NCBI GenBank assembly: GCA_003584705.1
Contig: AP018536.1
Span: 3,968,001-4,032,000 of the forward strand
DNA from: Lachnospiraceae bacterium GAM79
GTDB lineage: Bacteria; Bacillota; Clostridia; Lachnospirales; Lachnospiraceae
Direction of reading: 5' to 3'
DNA length: 64,000 nt
Positions 51,290-61,494 of the stretch are shown piece by piece. The notes under the pieces were generated by a model. The model saw only the letters and a program-made list of their open reading frames with translations. It did no database searches and was not told the origin of the DNA. Both the position numbers and the translations under genes were made by a program. Numbering within the stretch: position 1 is the first letter of the stretch; every line of letters starts with the position of its first letter.

Positions 51290-54200
51290 ATGCCAACCAA
51301 AGCTGAACTATATGCACAGATGGCGGACAAGGTGGCAACGCAGCTCACGGGGAGCTGGCAGGAATGGGCAGGGTTTCTCACCACTGCTTCCCGACTTTAC
51401 AAATACCCGTTCCATGAACAGCTGATGATCTACGCCCAGCGACCGGACGCCACTGCCTGTGCGGAGTACGATTTGTGGAATGAAAAGATGGGCCGGTATG
51501 TAAGGCGCGGTTCCAAGGGAATCGCTCTGCTGGACGATTCCGGGGACAGGCCCCGCCTGCGTTATGTCTTTGATATTTCCGACACCGGAACCCGTGAACA
51601 TTCCCGCACTCCCTGGCTGTGGCAGCTGGAGGAGCGCCATTTGGATTCGGTGCAGGCCATGCTTGAGCGCACCTATGATGTTTCCGGTGATGACCTTGCC
51701 GGACAGCTCACTGAGGTAGCCGGAAAACTGGCTGAGGAATACTGGACGGAGCATCAGCAGGACTTCTTCTATATCGTTGACGGTTCCTTTTTGGAGGAAT
51801 ATGATGAGTTTAACATCGGAGTACAGTTCAAAGCAGCAGCCACCGTCAGCATCACTTACGCTTTGATGTCCCGCTGCGGACTGGAGCCAGAACGCTACTT
51901 CGACCACGAAGATTTCATGGCGATCTTTGATTTCAATACCCCGGCAACTATCGGGGCGCTTGGAACAGCGGTCAGCCAGATCAACCAGCAGGTGCTGCGG
52001 CAGATTGGCGTTACCGTCCGAAATGCAGAGCGCGAAGCCAACCAAGAAAGGAGCAAGCAAGATGAACAATCCCATGACCTATATCCAGAACGGAGACTAT
52101 CTGATTCCCGACCTGAAGCTGAGCCAGCAGCGGTCGAAACCCCTGGGCAAGTACGGCAGGATGAGGAAAACCTACCTGAAGGAACATCGTCCCATCCTCT
52201 ACAACCAGATGTTGCTGAGCGAGAAGCTGTACCCGCACCTTCTGGAGATCGACGAGACCGCCCAGAGCAGACTGGAGCAGATGATGCCCCAGCTGGCGAA
52301 GGAAGCGGGAGCCACCGAGGAACTGAAAGCCAGCGATCCCATGAAGTGGGTGGGGCTGATGAACACCTGCAAAGCTCAGGCCGAGGAAATCCTGATGGCG
52401 GAGCTTATCAACAGCTGACCCTAAACCTGTTCCTCTCCGAAGCGGAACAGATCCAATCCATAGATGAAGCAGAGAATGTAGCGCATACATCCTCTGCTTT
52501 TTCTTTTGCCCAAAATGACATCGACCATGTGCTGCGTTTGGGCGGCAACACAGACCGTCAAAGGGAGCGTGTGGTTGCAGCCTTTGAAAAGCAGAAAACC
52601 ACCGCTGAGATTACCGAGATACTGAAAACGCTGTACCACGGCGGCAATGGCCTTGGCAGTGTGAGCGCATGGTATGCCGAGGATGGTATCCATCTTTCCC
52701 ATGGGAAGTCTGTCCGTTATGACAGGTCTGCCCAGGTCATTTCCTGGGAGAGCGCCGCAGAGCGTATCGGGGAGCTTTTGGAAAGTGGTCAGTTTGCCTC
52801 CAATGTGGAGCTTGCAGAAGCGGCAGGCTATGAACGCTCCCTCCTTGCAGAAAAGCTCTGGTATCTGTATCACGATCTCAGTGAGGGTGCCAGAGAAGCC
52901 GGATATTTGTCCTGCCTGTCAGAGATCAAAGGCAATGGTTTCCCAGAGGAGACTCGCCGCCTGACGGAGCAGCTGAGTGACCCGGCTTTCCGCCAGACCC
53001 TCAAGGAAGAATACGCCGCCTTCTGGACTGCCTATCAGCAGGACCGTGACCTGTTGCGTTTTCACTATCACAGACCAAGGGAGATCTGGGAGAACCTGAA
53101 GGACCTTGACCTGCCGCGCAGGACCTTTTCTTCAGACCTTTCCCAAGTGCCAACCGTTCAGCACTTCATTACCGAGGATGAGATCGACGCCGCTATGACC
53201 GGCGGCAGCAGTTTCGCCGGAGGAAAAGGCCGTATCTATGCGTTCTTCATGGCAAACCATACGGATAAGGAGAAAGTGAGATTCCTCAAAGACGAGTATG
53301 GCATTGGCGGACGCTCTCATGCCCTGTCCGGCGCAACACACAGCGGCGAAGATCACGATGGGAAAGGACTGCACTATAAAAAGCAGGACTGCCCGGATGT
53401 TCACTTGAACTGGGAAAAGGTTTCCAAGCGCATTACCTCACTTGTCCAGAAAGGCCGCTATCTTACCGAACAGGAACAAGCGCAGTATGACAAGATCCAG
53501 GCTGAAAAGGATCTGGCAGAAGAAGATGCCATTCAAGCCCAGCAGCCGGAGATAGAGGAAGAAACGCCAAAGCCTACCCTTCGGGAGCAGTTTGAGCAGT
53601 ATAAGCCTGTGGTGACTGCCGCCATATCTGAGGATGTGGCATATCGAAATGCCTGCGGTCATTCCGACCGTGAAAATGCTGTCATCGAGGGCAATGCCGC
53701 TGTGCGCCGTGCGGTTCTTGGCTCTAAGGATATGGAGCTGATCCGCCTTTATTCGGATGTGCCGGAGTTCCGCCAGCGCCTGCACCGGGAAGTGATCGAC
53801 GAAACCTATCCAAAGCTCCATGAGCTTCTGCGCCCTCTTTCTCAGGAAGATATTGATACTGCCCTTTGTGCATGGAACGGCAATATCGAGAGTAAACACG
53901 CTGTCGTCCGTTATATGAAAGACCATGCAAGAGAGAAGGATACCGCTGCATGGCTGGCTCAGGAATACGGTGGCAGCAACAGCCCGTTCGTTGTCCGTGC
54001 CGGAAGCCCGGAGGAAACACAGCTGCCCTGGCCGAAGGTACAGCGCAGGCTTGCCCAGCTGATTCAGGAGGACCGGTTCTATACCGAAGAAGAACAGGAT
54101 CGTTTTGACAATATCGACCCTATCGCCATCCGGGAAGCCCTGGAGGAAAGAGGGATCGTCAACGGACAGGTGGCAGACCCGGAAAAACTGGACAATGACC

Positions 54201-57200
54201 CGTTTATCCAACAGGTGATGTCGGATGCCGAGCAGATCGCAGCTGCCGAGACAGAACAGACTTCCGAGGTTTCCATTTCCGATGAGGAATATGATGCAGT
54301 TCGCCGCCCGACTCCGCAAAGGACTTCCTATGACCCTGCCGCCCCGGTCTATGCTGTGGGCGATACCGTGTATATCGAGAATGACGCCTATCAGATCACC
54401 GAGCTGCGGGAGGACACCGTGCAGCTTCTGCCCACCGGCATGGTATATCCCATCTACCGGGCAGAGCGCAAAGAACAGTTCGAGCAGCTGATTCGGGCAG
54501 ACCGCCGCAATGCTTACTATACCGAGTTTCTTCCTATTGACCCGGACAAGGCAGATCAGGACCTGCGGGATGTATTGACCCATGGACTTATGGATGAAGC
54601 AGATAAAAAACAGGTTTCCACGCTGCTGCAATCCGGCAGGAGCAACAGTGAGATCGCTTATTGGCTGAGCAGAGCCTATTCTGGTGAGATCGAGACGCTG
54701 AATCTGGAGACCGGCGATACTGCCGATTACCGTACCACGGCACAGGGCATGGAGCTGGAAGTCCTGGACGCAGAGGAAAAGCGTCTGGCTGTGCTGTATT
54801 TTCGCTGGGATGAGGTTGCGCCTTTGCTGCGCGGGATGTATGCCCGTCAGCTGGATGGCTTTGGACAGGCACGCCCCGAACCGGCTGTCGAATCCCCGAC
54901 CTTCCATTCCGAGACTGTGGCCGTCTATCCGGGCGATAAGAACAATCTACCTTATGATGTGGTGGTGGAACGGTTGCATATTGAGGAGCCGGAGCCGCCA
55001 GCCCCTGTAACAGAGCCGGAAAAAACCTTTGAGGAAGTGTTGGATGAACACCCGGTTTCCATTCAGGTCAACGGCCAGTGGCAGACCTTCCCCAATGCCA
55101 AAGCTGCCGAGGAAGCCTCCTATGAGGAATACAAGGCTAACCTGCGCCGCAATGCACAGAACTTCCGCATTACCGATGAGCATTTGGGCGAAGGCGGTCC
55201 AAAAGCCAAGTTCCAAGCAAATGTTAATGCCATTCGTTTGCTGAAAGAGCTGGAATCTGCCGGACAGCAGGCAAGCCCCGAACAACAGGAGATTCTTTCC
55301 CGCTATGTGGGCTGGGGCGGTATTCCTGATGCTTTTGACCCAGAGAAACCGGCATGGGCTTCCGAGTATACCCAGCTGAAAGAGCTGCTGACCCCGGAGG
55401 AATATGCCGCCGCCAGAAGCTCTACCCTCAACGCCCATTACACCAGCCCTACGGTCATTCAGGCCATCTATGAAGCGGTGGGCCGTATGGGGTTTGAGAC
55501 TGGAAATATTCTGGAGCCGTCTATGGGTGTGGGCAATTTCTTCGGTATGCTGCCGGAGGAAATGCGAAACAGTCGTCTGTACGGCGTGGAGCTGGACCCG
55601 GTTTCCGGGCGCATCGCAAAGCAGCTCTATCCCAAGGCGGACATCACAGTAGGCGGCTTTGAGACCACCGACAGGCGTGACTTCTTTGACCTTGCCATCG
55701 GCAATGTACCTTTTGGTCAGTATCAGGTCCGGGATAAAGCCTACGATAAGCTGAACTTTAGCATTCACAACTACTTTTTCGCCAAAGCACTGGACCAGGT
55801 GCGTCCCGGTGGTGTGGTAGCTTTTGTGACCTCCCGCTATACCATGGACGCCAAAGATTCCACCGTGCGCCGCTATCTTGCCCAGCGTGCCGAGCTGCTG
55901 GGAGCTATCCGTCTGCCCAATGACGCGTTCAAAAAGAATGCCGGTGCCGAGGTTGTATCGGACATCATCTTCCTCCAAAAGCGGGACCGCCCGCTGGACA
56001 TTGCACCAGAGTGGACGCAGACCGGCATTATCAGGGTTCCCGCAAAGTCGCAAGACTTTGTGGGAGAAGGAGGAGCGACGGAGCAAGCGAGCTTTTCGCC
56101 GCAAGGCGGAAACGAGCAGGCGCAGTCCGCGACGACGCAGGATGGGTTTGCCATCAACCGGTATTTTATCGACCACCCGGAAATGGTGCTGGGCAGACAG
56201 GAGCCGGTAAGCACTGCTCATGGTATGGATTACACCGTGAACCCTATCGAGGGACTGGAGCTTTCCGACCAGCTGCATGATGCTGTGAAGTACATTCATG
56301 GCACTTATCAGGAGGCAGAGCTGCCGGAGCTGGGCGAAGGCGAAGCCATTGACACCTCCATTCCTGCCGACCCAAATGTGAAGAACTATTCCTATGCCAT
56401 TGTAGACGGGCAGGTGTACTATCGGGAAAACAGCCGCATGGTGCGCCCTGACCTCAACGCCACCGCCGAAGCCCGCGTGAAAGGTCTTGTGGGACTGCGT
56501 GATTGTGTGCAGGAACTGATCGACCTTCAGATGGATGCAGCGGTTCCAGACAGCACCATTACCCAAAAACAGGCGGAACTGAACCGGCTCTATGATAGCT
56601 TTTCTGCCAGATACGGTCTCATCAACGACCGTGCAAATCGGCTGGCCTATGCAGATGATTCTTCCTATTACCTGCTCTGTGCGCTGGAAGTTATCGACGA
56701 GGACGGAAAGCTGGAGCGCAAGGCGGATATGTTCACCAAACGGACCATCAAGCCCCATCAGGCAGTGGCTACTGTGGATACGGCAAGCGAAGCACTGGCG
56801 GTGTCCATCTCGGAAAAGGCCTGCGTAGATATGAGCTATATGAGTCGGCTTACCGGAAAAACAAAAGAAGAACTGGCCGGAGAGCTGCAAGGCGTGATCT
56901 TCCGTGTACCGGGACAGCTGGAACAGGACGGCACACCCCATTTTGTGACTGCTGATGAATACCTGTCCGGGAATGTGCGCCGCAAGCTGCGTCAGGCGCA
57001 GCGGGCGGCACAGCAGGACCCTTCTTTTGCAGTCAATGTGGAAGCTCTTACCGCCGCCCAGCCCAAAGACCTGGATGCGTCGGAGATCGAGGTGCGCCTT
57101 GGTGCCACCTGGATCGACAAGGAATATATCCAGCAGTTTATGTACGAGACCTTCAACACCCCGTTTTATCTCCAGCGCAGCATAGAGGTCAACTATTCCT

Positions 57201-60178
57201 CCTTTACTGCTGAATGGCAGATCAAGGGGAAATCTTCCGTATCCTACAACGATGTGGCAGCTTATACCACCTATGGGACCAGCCGCGCCAATGCTTATAA
57301 GATTTTGGAGGACAGTCTGAACCTGCGGGATGTCCGTATCTATGACACCATAGAGGATGCGGATGGAAAAGAGCGCCGCGTGCTGAACGCCAAGGAGACC
57401 ACTCTGGCTGCCCAAAAACAGCAGGCTATCCGGGAAGCCTTTAGGGACTGGATCTGGAGAGACCCGGAGCGCCGCCAGACTTTGGTGCGCCAGTATAACG
57501 AAGAAATGAACTCTACCCGTCCCCGCGAGTATGATGGCAGCCATATCACTTTTGGTGGCATGAACCCGGCCATTACCCTGCGGGAACACCAGAAAAGTGC
57601 CATCGCCCATGTGCTGTATGGCGGAAATACCCTGTTGGCACACGAAGTAGGCGCGGGCAAAACCTTTGAGATGGTGGCCGCTGCGATGGAAGCCAAACGC
57701 CTGGGCTTGTGCCAGAAATCTCTCTTTGTGGTTCCCAACCACTTGACCGAGCAGTGGGCGTCGGAGTTTCTACGTCTCTATCCTTCCGCCAATATCTTAG
57801 TCACCACAAAAAAGGACTTTGAGACCCATAACCGAAAGAAGTTCTGCGCCCGTATTGCGACCGGTGACTACGACGCCATCATCATGGGACACAGCCAGTT
57901 TGAGCGTATCCCAATCAGCCGGGAGCGCCAGGAAAGGCTTCTCTATGAGCAGATCGACGAGATCACCGAGGGTATCGCAGAGGTGCAGGCCAGCGGCGGC
58001 GAGCGTTTTACCGTCAAGCAGCTGGAGCGTACCCGCAAATCGCTGGAAGCCAGGCTGGAAAAGCTACAAGCCGAGGGGCGAAAAGATGATGTGGTAACTT
58101 TTGAGCAGCTGGGTGTGGACCGGCTGTTTGTGGACGAGGCCCACAACTATAAAAACCTGTTTCTATACACAAAAATGCGGAATGTGGCTGGTCTTTCCAC
58201 ATCGGATGCGCAGAAATCCTCCGATATGTTTGCCAAGTGCCGCTATATGGATGAGATCACCGGAAACCGTGGCGTGATTTTTGCCACCGGCACCCCGGTC
58301 AGCAACTCCATGACCGAGCTTTACACCATGCAGCGGTATCTCCAGTATGACCGCCTGCAAGAACTGAACATGACCCATTTCGACTGCTGGGCTTCCCGAT
58401 TTGGAGAGACCGTCACAGCATTGGAGCTGGCACCGGAAGGCACCGGCTACCGGGCAAGAACGAGATTCAGCAAGTTCTTTAATCTGCCGGAGCTGATGAA
58501 CCTGTTCAAAGAAGTGGCGGACATCAAGACCGCCGACCAACTGAATCTGCCGACCCCGGAGGTGGAATACCACAACATCGTGGCGCAGCCTACCGAACAT
58601 CAGCAGGAAATGGTCAAGACCCTTTCGGAACGGGCATCGCTGGTACACAGTGGAACCGTTGACCCATCTCAGGACAATATGCTCAAGATTACCTCGGATG
58701 GCCGTAAGCTGGGCCTGGACCAGAGAATCGTCAACCAGATGCTGCCGGATGAACCTGGCACAAAGGTCAATCAGTGCGTGGACAACATCATGCAGATCTG
58801 GCGGAATGGCAAAGCTGACAAGCTGACCCAGCTGGTGTTCTGCGACATTTCTACACCGCAGGCAAAAGCTCCTGCAAGCAAGGCGGCGAAAACGCTGGAT
58901 AATCCACTGCTTCACGCATTGGAAGGCTCTTTGCCTCTGCCGGAGCAGGAATCGGTCTTTACGGTATATGACGATATTCGTCAGAAACTCATTGCTCAGG
59001 GAATGCCTGCCGACCAGATCGCTTTTATCCATGAAGCCAACACCGAAGTGCGGAAAAAGGAGTTGTTCTCTAAGGTCCGTACCGGTCAGGTGCGTGTCCT
59101 TTTGGGCAGCACCGCCAAGATGGGCGCAGGCACCAATGTGCAGGACCGTCTGGTGGCACTTCATGACCTGGACTGTCCGTGGAGACCGGGAGACCTTGCC
59201 CAGCGCAAGGGCCGTATCGAGCGCCAGGGTAACCAGAATCCTCTTGTCCATGTGTACCGCTATGTGACCGAAGGAACCTTTGACGCATACCTCTGGCAGA
59301 CGGTGGAGAATAAGCAAAAATTCATCAGTCAGATCATGACTTCTAAATCACCAGTGCGTTCCTGCGATGATGTGGACGAAACGGCGCTTTCCTTTGCCGA
59401 GATCAAAGCCCTGTGCGCCGGAGATCCCCGCATCAAGGAGCGTATGGATTTGGATGTGGAGGTATCCCGCCTGAAGCTGATGAAAGCCGACCACCAGAGC
59501 AAGCAATATCGTCTGGAGGACCAGCTGCTCAAATACTTCCCGGAGGAGATTGAAAAGCACAAAGGCTTTATCAAGGGCTTTGAATCCGATCTGGAGGTTT
59601 TGGCAGCTCACCCGCACCCGGAGGACGGTTTTGCTGGTATGGAAATCCGCGGCGATCTGCTGACCGATAAGGAGAACGCCGGTGCAGCCCTTTTGGATGC
59701 CTGCAAGGAGGTCAAAACCTCCGATCCGGTGCAGATCGGCAGCTACCGGGGTTATGCCATGTCCGTGGAATTTTCCGCTTGGAAACAGGAGTATACGCTC
59801 CTGCTGAAAGGACAGATGACCCACAGGGCAACCCTTGGTACAGACCCTCGCGGAAATCTTACCCGTATCGACAATGCCCTCACTCAGATGCCCCAGCGTC
59901 TGGAGGCGGCAAAGGCACAGCTGGATAACCTCTATCAGCAGCAGGCTGCCGCAAAGGAGGAAGTCGGAAAGCCATTCCTTTATGAAGAAGAACTGACAAG
60001 CAAAAACGCCCGTCTGGTGGAGCTGGATACCCTGCTCAACATCGACGGAAAGGGGCAGGCACACACCGAGTCTGTTGTTGCCAAAAGCACACGGCCTTCG
60101 GTGCTGGATAACCTAAAACGCCCGGTGCAACCCCGCAGTACAGACAAGAAACCAAAACAGCATGAGGAGGTGCGATAA
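51290..60178 (+). CDS. Giant DNA methylase-SNF2 helicase of the ICE
   Basis: 2962 residues from ATG 51290 after AAAGGAGG. Order: ArdC-like N-terminus (1-250); Pro/Glu/Arg-rich linker (about 258-376) whose DNA also encodes a TnpV in another frame; three diverged modules, each ending in a W/RW-x-x-V helix (about 650-740, 857-944, 1104-1184); N6-adenine methylase (LEPSMGVGNFFG near 1408, GNVPFG near 1470); SNF2 helicase with Walker A HEVGAGKTFEM (about 2118), VDEAHNYKN (about 2282), ATGTPVSNSM and KMGAGTNVQ...QRKGRIERQGN (about 2609-2650); C-terminal coiled coil. Such proteins are conserved in these ICEs and probably protect or process transferred DNA. Confidence 0.93.
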   Translation: MPTKAELYAQMADKVATQLTGSWQEWAGFLTTASRLYKYPFHEQLMIYAQRPDATACAEYDLWNEKMGRYVRRGSKGIALLDDSGDRPRLRYVFDISDTGTREHSRTPWLWQLEERHLDSVQAMLERTYDVSGDDLAGQLTEVAGKLAEEYWTEHQQDFFYIVDGSFLEEYDEFNIGVQFKAAATVSITYALMSRCGLEPERYFDHEDFMAIFDFNTPATIGALGTAVSQINQQVLRQIGVTVRNAEREANQERSKQDEQSHDLYPERRLSDSRPEAEPAAVETPGQVRQDEENLPEGTSSHPLQPDVAEREAVPAPSGDRRDRPEQTGADDAPAGEGSGSHRGTESQRSHEVGGADEHLQSSGRGNPDGGAYQQLTLNLFLSEAEQIQSIDEAENVAHTSSAFSFAQNDIDHVLRLGGNTDRQRERVVAAFEKQKTTAEITEILKTLYHGGNGLGSVSAWYAEDGIHLSHGKSVRYDRSAQVISWESAAERIGELLESGQFASNVELAEAAGYERSLLAEKLWYLYHDLSEGAREAGYLSCLSEIKGNGFPEETRRLTEQLSDPAFRQTLKEEYAAFWTAYQQDRDLLRFHYHRPREIWENLKDLDLPRRTFSSDLSQVPTVQHFITEDEIDAAMTGGSSFAGGKGRIYAFFMANHTDKEKVRFLKDEYGIGGRSHALSGATHSGEDHDGKGLHYKKQDCPDVHLNWEKVSKRITSLVQKGRYLTEQEQAQYDKIQAEKDLAEEDAIQAQQPEIEEETPKPTLREQFEQYKPVVTAAISEDVAYRNACGHSDRENAVIEGNAAVRRAVLGSKDMELIRLYSDVPEFRQRLHREVIDETYPKLHELLRPLSQEDIDTALCAWNGNIESKHAVVRYMKDHAREKDTAAWLAQEYGGSNSPFVVRAGSPEETQLPWPKVQRRLAQLIQEDRFYTEEEQDRFDNIDPIAIREALEERGIVNGQVADPEKLDNDPFIQQVMSDAEQIAAAETEQTSEVSISDEEYDAVRRPTPQRTSYDPAAPVYAVGDTVYIENDAYQITELREDTVQLLPTGMVYPIYRAERKEQFEQLIRADRRNAYYTEFLPIDPDKADQDLRDVLTHGLMDEADKKQVSTLLQSGRSNSEIAYWLSRAYSGEIETLNLETGDTADYRTTAQGMELEVLDAEEKRLAVLYFRWDEVAPLLRGMYARQLDGFGQARPEPAVESPTFHSETVAVYPGDKNNLPYDVVVERLHIEEPEPPAPVTEPEKTFEEVLDEHPVSIQVNGQWQTFPNAKAAEEASYEEYKANLRRNAQNFRITDEHLGEGGPKAKFQANVNAIRLLKELESAGQQASPEQQEILSRYVGWGGIPDAFDPEKPAWASEYTQLKELLTPEEYAAARSSTLNAHYTSPTVIQAIYEAVGRMGFETGNILEPSMGVGNFFGMLPEEMRNSRLYGVELDPVSGRIAKQLYPKADITVGGFETTDRRDFFDLAIGNVPFGQYQVRDKAYDKLNFSIHNYFFAKALDQVRPGGVVAFVTSRYTMDAKDSTVRRYLAQRAELLGAIRLPNDAFKKNAGAEVVSDIIFLQKRDRPLDIAPEWTQTGIIRVPAKSQDFVGEGGATEQASFSPQGGNEQAQSATTQDGFAINRYFIDHPEMVLGRQEPVSTAHGMDYTVNPIEGLELSDQLHDAVKYIHGTYQEAELPELGEGEAIDTSIPADPNVKNYSYAIVDGQVYYRENSRMVRPDLNATAEARVKGLVGLRDCVQELIDLQMDAAVPDSTITQKQAELNRLYDSFSARYGLINDRANRLAYADDSSYYLLCALEVIDEDGKLERKADMFTKRTIKPHQAVATVDTASEALAVSISEKACVDMSYMSRLTGKTKEELAGELQGVIFRVPGQLEQDGTPHFVTADEYLSGNVRRKLRQAQRAAQQDPSFAVNVEALTAAQPKDLDASEIEVRLGATWIDKEYIQQFMYETFNTPFYLQRSIEVNYSSFTAEWQIKGKSSVSYNDVAAYTTYGTSRANAYKILEDSLNLRDVRIYDTIEDADGKERRVLNAKETTLAAQKQQAIREAFRDWIWRDPERRQTLVRQYNEEMNSTRPREYDGSHITFGGMNPAITLREHQKSAIAHVLYGGNTLLAHEVGAGKTFEMVAAAMEAKRLGLCQKSLFVVPNHLTEQWASEFLRLYPSANILVTTKKDFETHNRKKFCARIATGDYDAIIMGHSQFERIPISRERQERLLYEQIDEITEGIAEVQASGGERFTVKQLERTRKSLEARLEKLQAEGRKDDVVTFEQLGVDRLFVDEAHNYKNLFLYTKMRNVAGLSTSDAQKSSDMFAKCRYMDEITGNRGVIFATGTPVSNSMTELYTMQRYLQYDRLQELNMTHFDCWASRFGETVTALELAPEGTGYRARTRFSKFFNLPELMNLFKEVADIKTADQLNLPTPEVEYHNIVAQPTEHQQEMVKTLSERASLVHSGTVDPSQDNMLKITSDGRKLGLDQRIVNQMLPDEPGTKVNQCVDNIMQIWRNGKADKLTQLVFCDISTPQAKAPASKAAKTLDNPLLHALEGSLPLPEQESVFTVYDDIRQKLIAQGMPADQIAFIHEANTEVRKKELFSKVRTGQVRVLLGSTAKMGAGTNVQDRLVALHDLDCPWRPGDLAQRKGRIERQGNQNPLVHVYRYVTEGTFDAYLWQTVENKQKFISQIMTSKSPVRSCDDVDETALSFAEIKALCAGDPRIKERMDLDVEVSRLKLMKADHQSKQYRLEDQLLKYFPEEIEKHKGFIKGFESDLEVLAAHPHPEDGFAGMEIRGDLLTDKENAGAALLDACKEVKTSDPVQIGSYRGYAMSVEFSAWKQEYTLLLKGQMTHRATLGTDPRGNLTRIDNALTQMPQRLEAAKAQLDNLYQQQAAAKEEVGKPFLYEEELTSKNARLVELDTLLNIDGKGQAHTESVVAKSTRPSVLDNLKRPVQPRSTDKKPKQHEEVR
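52062..52418 (+). CDS. tnpV: TnpV overprinted inside the giant methylase-helicase gene
   Basis: 118 residues from ATG 52062 with GAAAGGAG eight bases upstream. Full-length TnpV: YIQNGDYLIPDLKLSQ, GKYGRMRKTYLKEHRPILYN, SEKLYPHLLEID, WVGLMNTCKAQAEEILMAEL, very close to the element 1 protein at 13381. It lies wholly within the 2962-residue gene in another frame, and that gene remains open through it, giving a disordered P/E/R/G-rich linker. Both frames are therefore coding. No tnpX is beside it. It is the only one of the three TnpV genes without a recombinase gene in front. Confidence 0.85.
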   Translation: MNNPMTYIQNGDYLIPDLKLSQQRSKPLGKYGRMRKTYLKEHRPILYNQMLLSEKLYPHLLEIDETAQSRLEQMMPQLAKEAGATEELKASDPMKWVGLMNTCKAQAEEILMAELINS

Positions 60179-60179
60179 C

Positions 60180-60998
60180 ATGAATACTAACGATCTGAAT
60201 ACAGCCCTTTATGAAAAGATGGCTGCCGAACAGGACAAGTTCCGGGACTGGCTGAAAAGCCAGCCCCCGGAAGAAGTCTTAAACCATGCCTATGAGTACA
60301 CCATCCGCGAGGACATCGTGATGGCAATGGAGGAACTGGAGTTGACCGACACCCAGGCTCAGGCACTTTTGGAATCGCCCTCTCCATTGGCGGATGTGTA
60401 CCACTATTTTGAAAAGCTGGAGACCGGCCACATGGATGTGATCCGGGACAGCATTGAGAACCGTGCCAATGATGTGTGCAGAGCCAAAGAGGAACTGCGA
60501 ACAACACCGGTCTATCCCCACTCTGCCGCCTATGCGAGAGAACATGGGGAGCTGGAGCAGTACCGAGCTTTCAACAATGTAAATCTCCAATGCAAGGAGT
60601 CCATTGAAGCGGCGGTGCGGGAACACTTCGACGGAATGTATCTCAGTCACGATGCGGCAAAGGGTGTGATCGAGACCTATGGCATGGAGCGTGTGGCTTT
60701 GGTTCTGGCCAACACCGTCCAGCTTCAGGACTGGGATGGGCGCTACTCCCGACGCAATAAGGAATGGGCTAAGACCATTCCCAACGAGAACCCCGAAACC
60801 GTCCGTTGTGGTTATGTCCTGAACAGCCACCCTGCTGTACTGGATGGCTTTATTGATCTGGTGCGTGAAGAACAGCAGCGTAGCCGTACTCAGGGAGAAA
60901 AACTGCAACCGTCCCGTCCCTCAGTACGGGATAAGCTCAAACAGGAGCTGCCGGCCCATAAGCCCGCCGCCTCAAAGAAACGGGAGCCGGAGCGATAA
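60180..60998 (+). CDS. DUF3849-type ICE protein
   Basis: 272 residues from ATG 60180 after GAGGAGGTG. NDLNTALYEKMAAEQDKFRDWLKSQPPEEVLNHAYEYTIREDIV and SAAYAREHGELEQYR...LYLSHDAAKGVIETYGMERVALVLANTVQ are the pattern of DUF3849 proteins placed after the giant methylase-helicase in these ICEs. Basic C-terminal tail. Possibly a DNA-binding helper of transfer. Starts in the end of the preceding gene's neighbourhood with only one base between. Confidence 0.8.
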   Translation: MNTNDLNTALYEKMAAEQDKFRDWLKSQPPEEVLNHAYEYTIREDIVMAMEELELTDTQAQALLESPSPLADVYHYFEKLETGHMDVIRDSIENRANDVCRAKEELRTTPVYPHSAAYAREHGELEQYRAFNNVNLQCKESIEAAVREHFDGMYLSHDAAKGVIETYGMERVALVLANTVQLQDWDGRYSRRNKEWAKTIPNENPETVRCGYVLNSHPAVLDGFIDLVREEQQRSRTQGEKLQPSRPSVRDKLKQELPAHKPAASKKREPER

Positions 60999-61000
60999 CT

Positions 61001-61339
61001 ATGGCAAAGCGTAAGCGGGATATGCAATTAAACTTTAGAGTTTCAGCGGAGGAGCTTGCTGTGATTGAGCAAAAAATGTCTCAGTTTGGAACCTCCAACC
61101 GTGAAGCCTATCTAAGAAAAATGGCGCTGGATGGGTATGTAGTCAAGCTGGAGCTGCCGGAGCTGAAGGAGCTTGTTTCCCTGATGCGCCGAAGCAGCAA
61201 CAACTTAAACCAGCTGACCCGTAAAGTGCATGAGACTGGGCGGGTTTATGATGCTGACTTGGAGGATATATCCCAGCGGCAGGAACAGTTATGGGAGGGC
61301 GTAAAGGAAATCCTTACCCAGCTTTCCAAACTTTTATAA
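61001..61339 (+). CDS. mobC: MobC-like relaxosome protein
   Basis: 112 residues. KRKRDMQLNFRVSAEELAVIEQKMSQFGTSNREAYLRKMALDGYVV is the ribbon-helix-helix of MobC accessory proteins, followed by RRSSNNLNQLTRKVHETG, the other conserved part. MobC helps open oriT for the relaxase, here the one starting at 63741. In most relatives these two genes are close, so the AbiE operon and the membrane protein gene between them look inserted. A strong terminator follows. Confidence 0.9.
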   Translation: MAKRKRDMQLNFRVSAEELAVIEQKMSQFGTSNREAYLRKMALDGYVVKLELPELKELVSLMRRSSNNLNQLTRKVHETGRVYDADLEDISQRQEQLWEGVKEILTQLSKLL

Positions 61340-61359
61340 CGGGGATAGATACTCCATTT

Positions 61360-61412
61360 GCGGAGGGAGGAACGGCATTACTTCGCTGCTCCTCTCTCCG
61401 CTTTTTCTTTTT
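61360..61412 (+). terminator. Terminator after mobC
   Basis: GCGGAGGGAGGA (61360-61371) pairs with TCCTCTCTCCGC (61390-61401, one G-T pair), then TTTTTCTTTTT. Ends the long ICE transcript 20 bases after the mobC stop. Confidence 0.9.
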
Positions 61413-61494
61413 ATCGGTATCCTTGTCTTTTGCCTGCCCATGCCGGATAATATGATTAGAAAAGATACCAAGAACGCTGCAAGGAGGAAATGAC

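Noticed and set aside
54947..57742. Very long minus-strand open frame (931 codons) within the giant gene, and similar ones at 53438-54907 and 58163-59317
   Set aside because: They lie antisense to strongly conserved methylase and helicase motifs, have no ribosome sites or recognisable domains, and are explained by the codon bias of the plus-strand gene.
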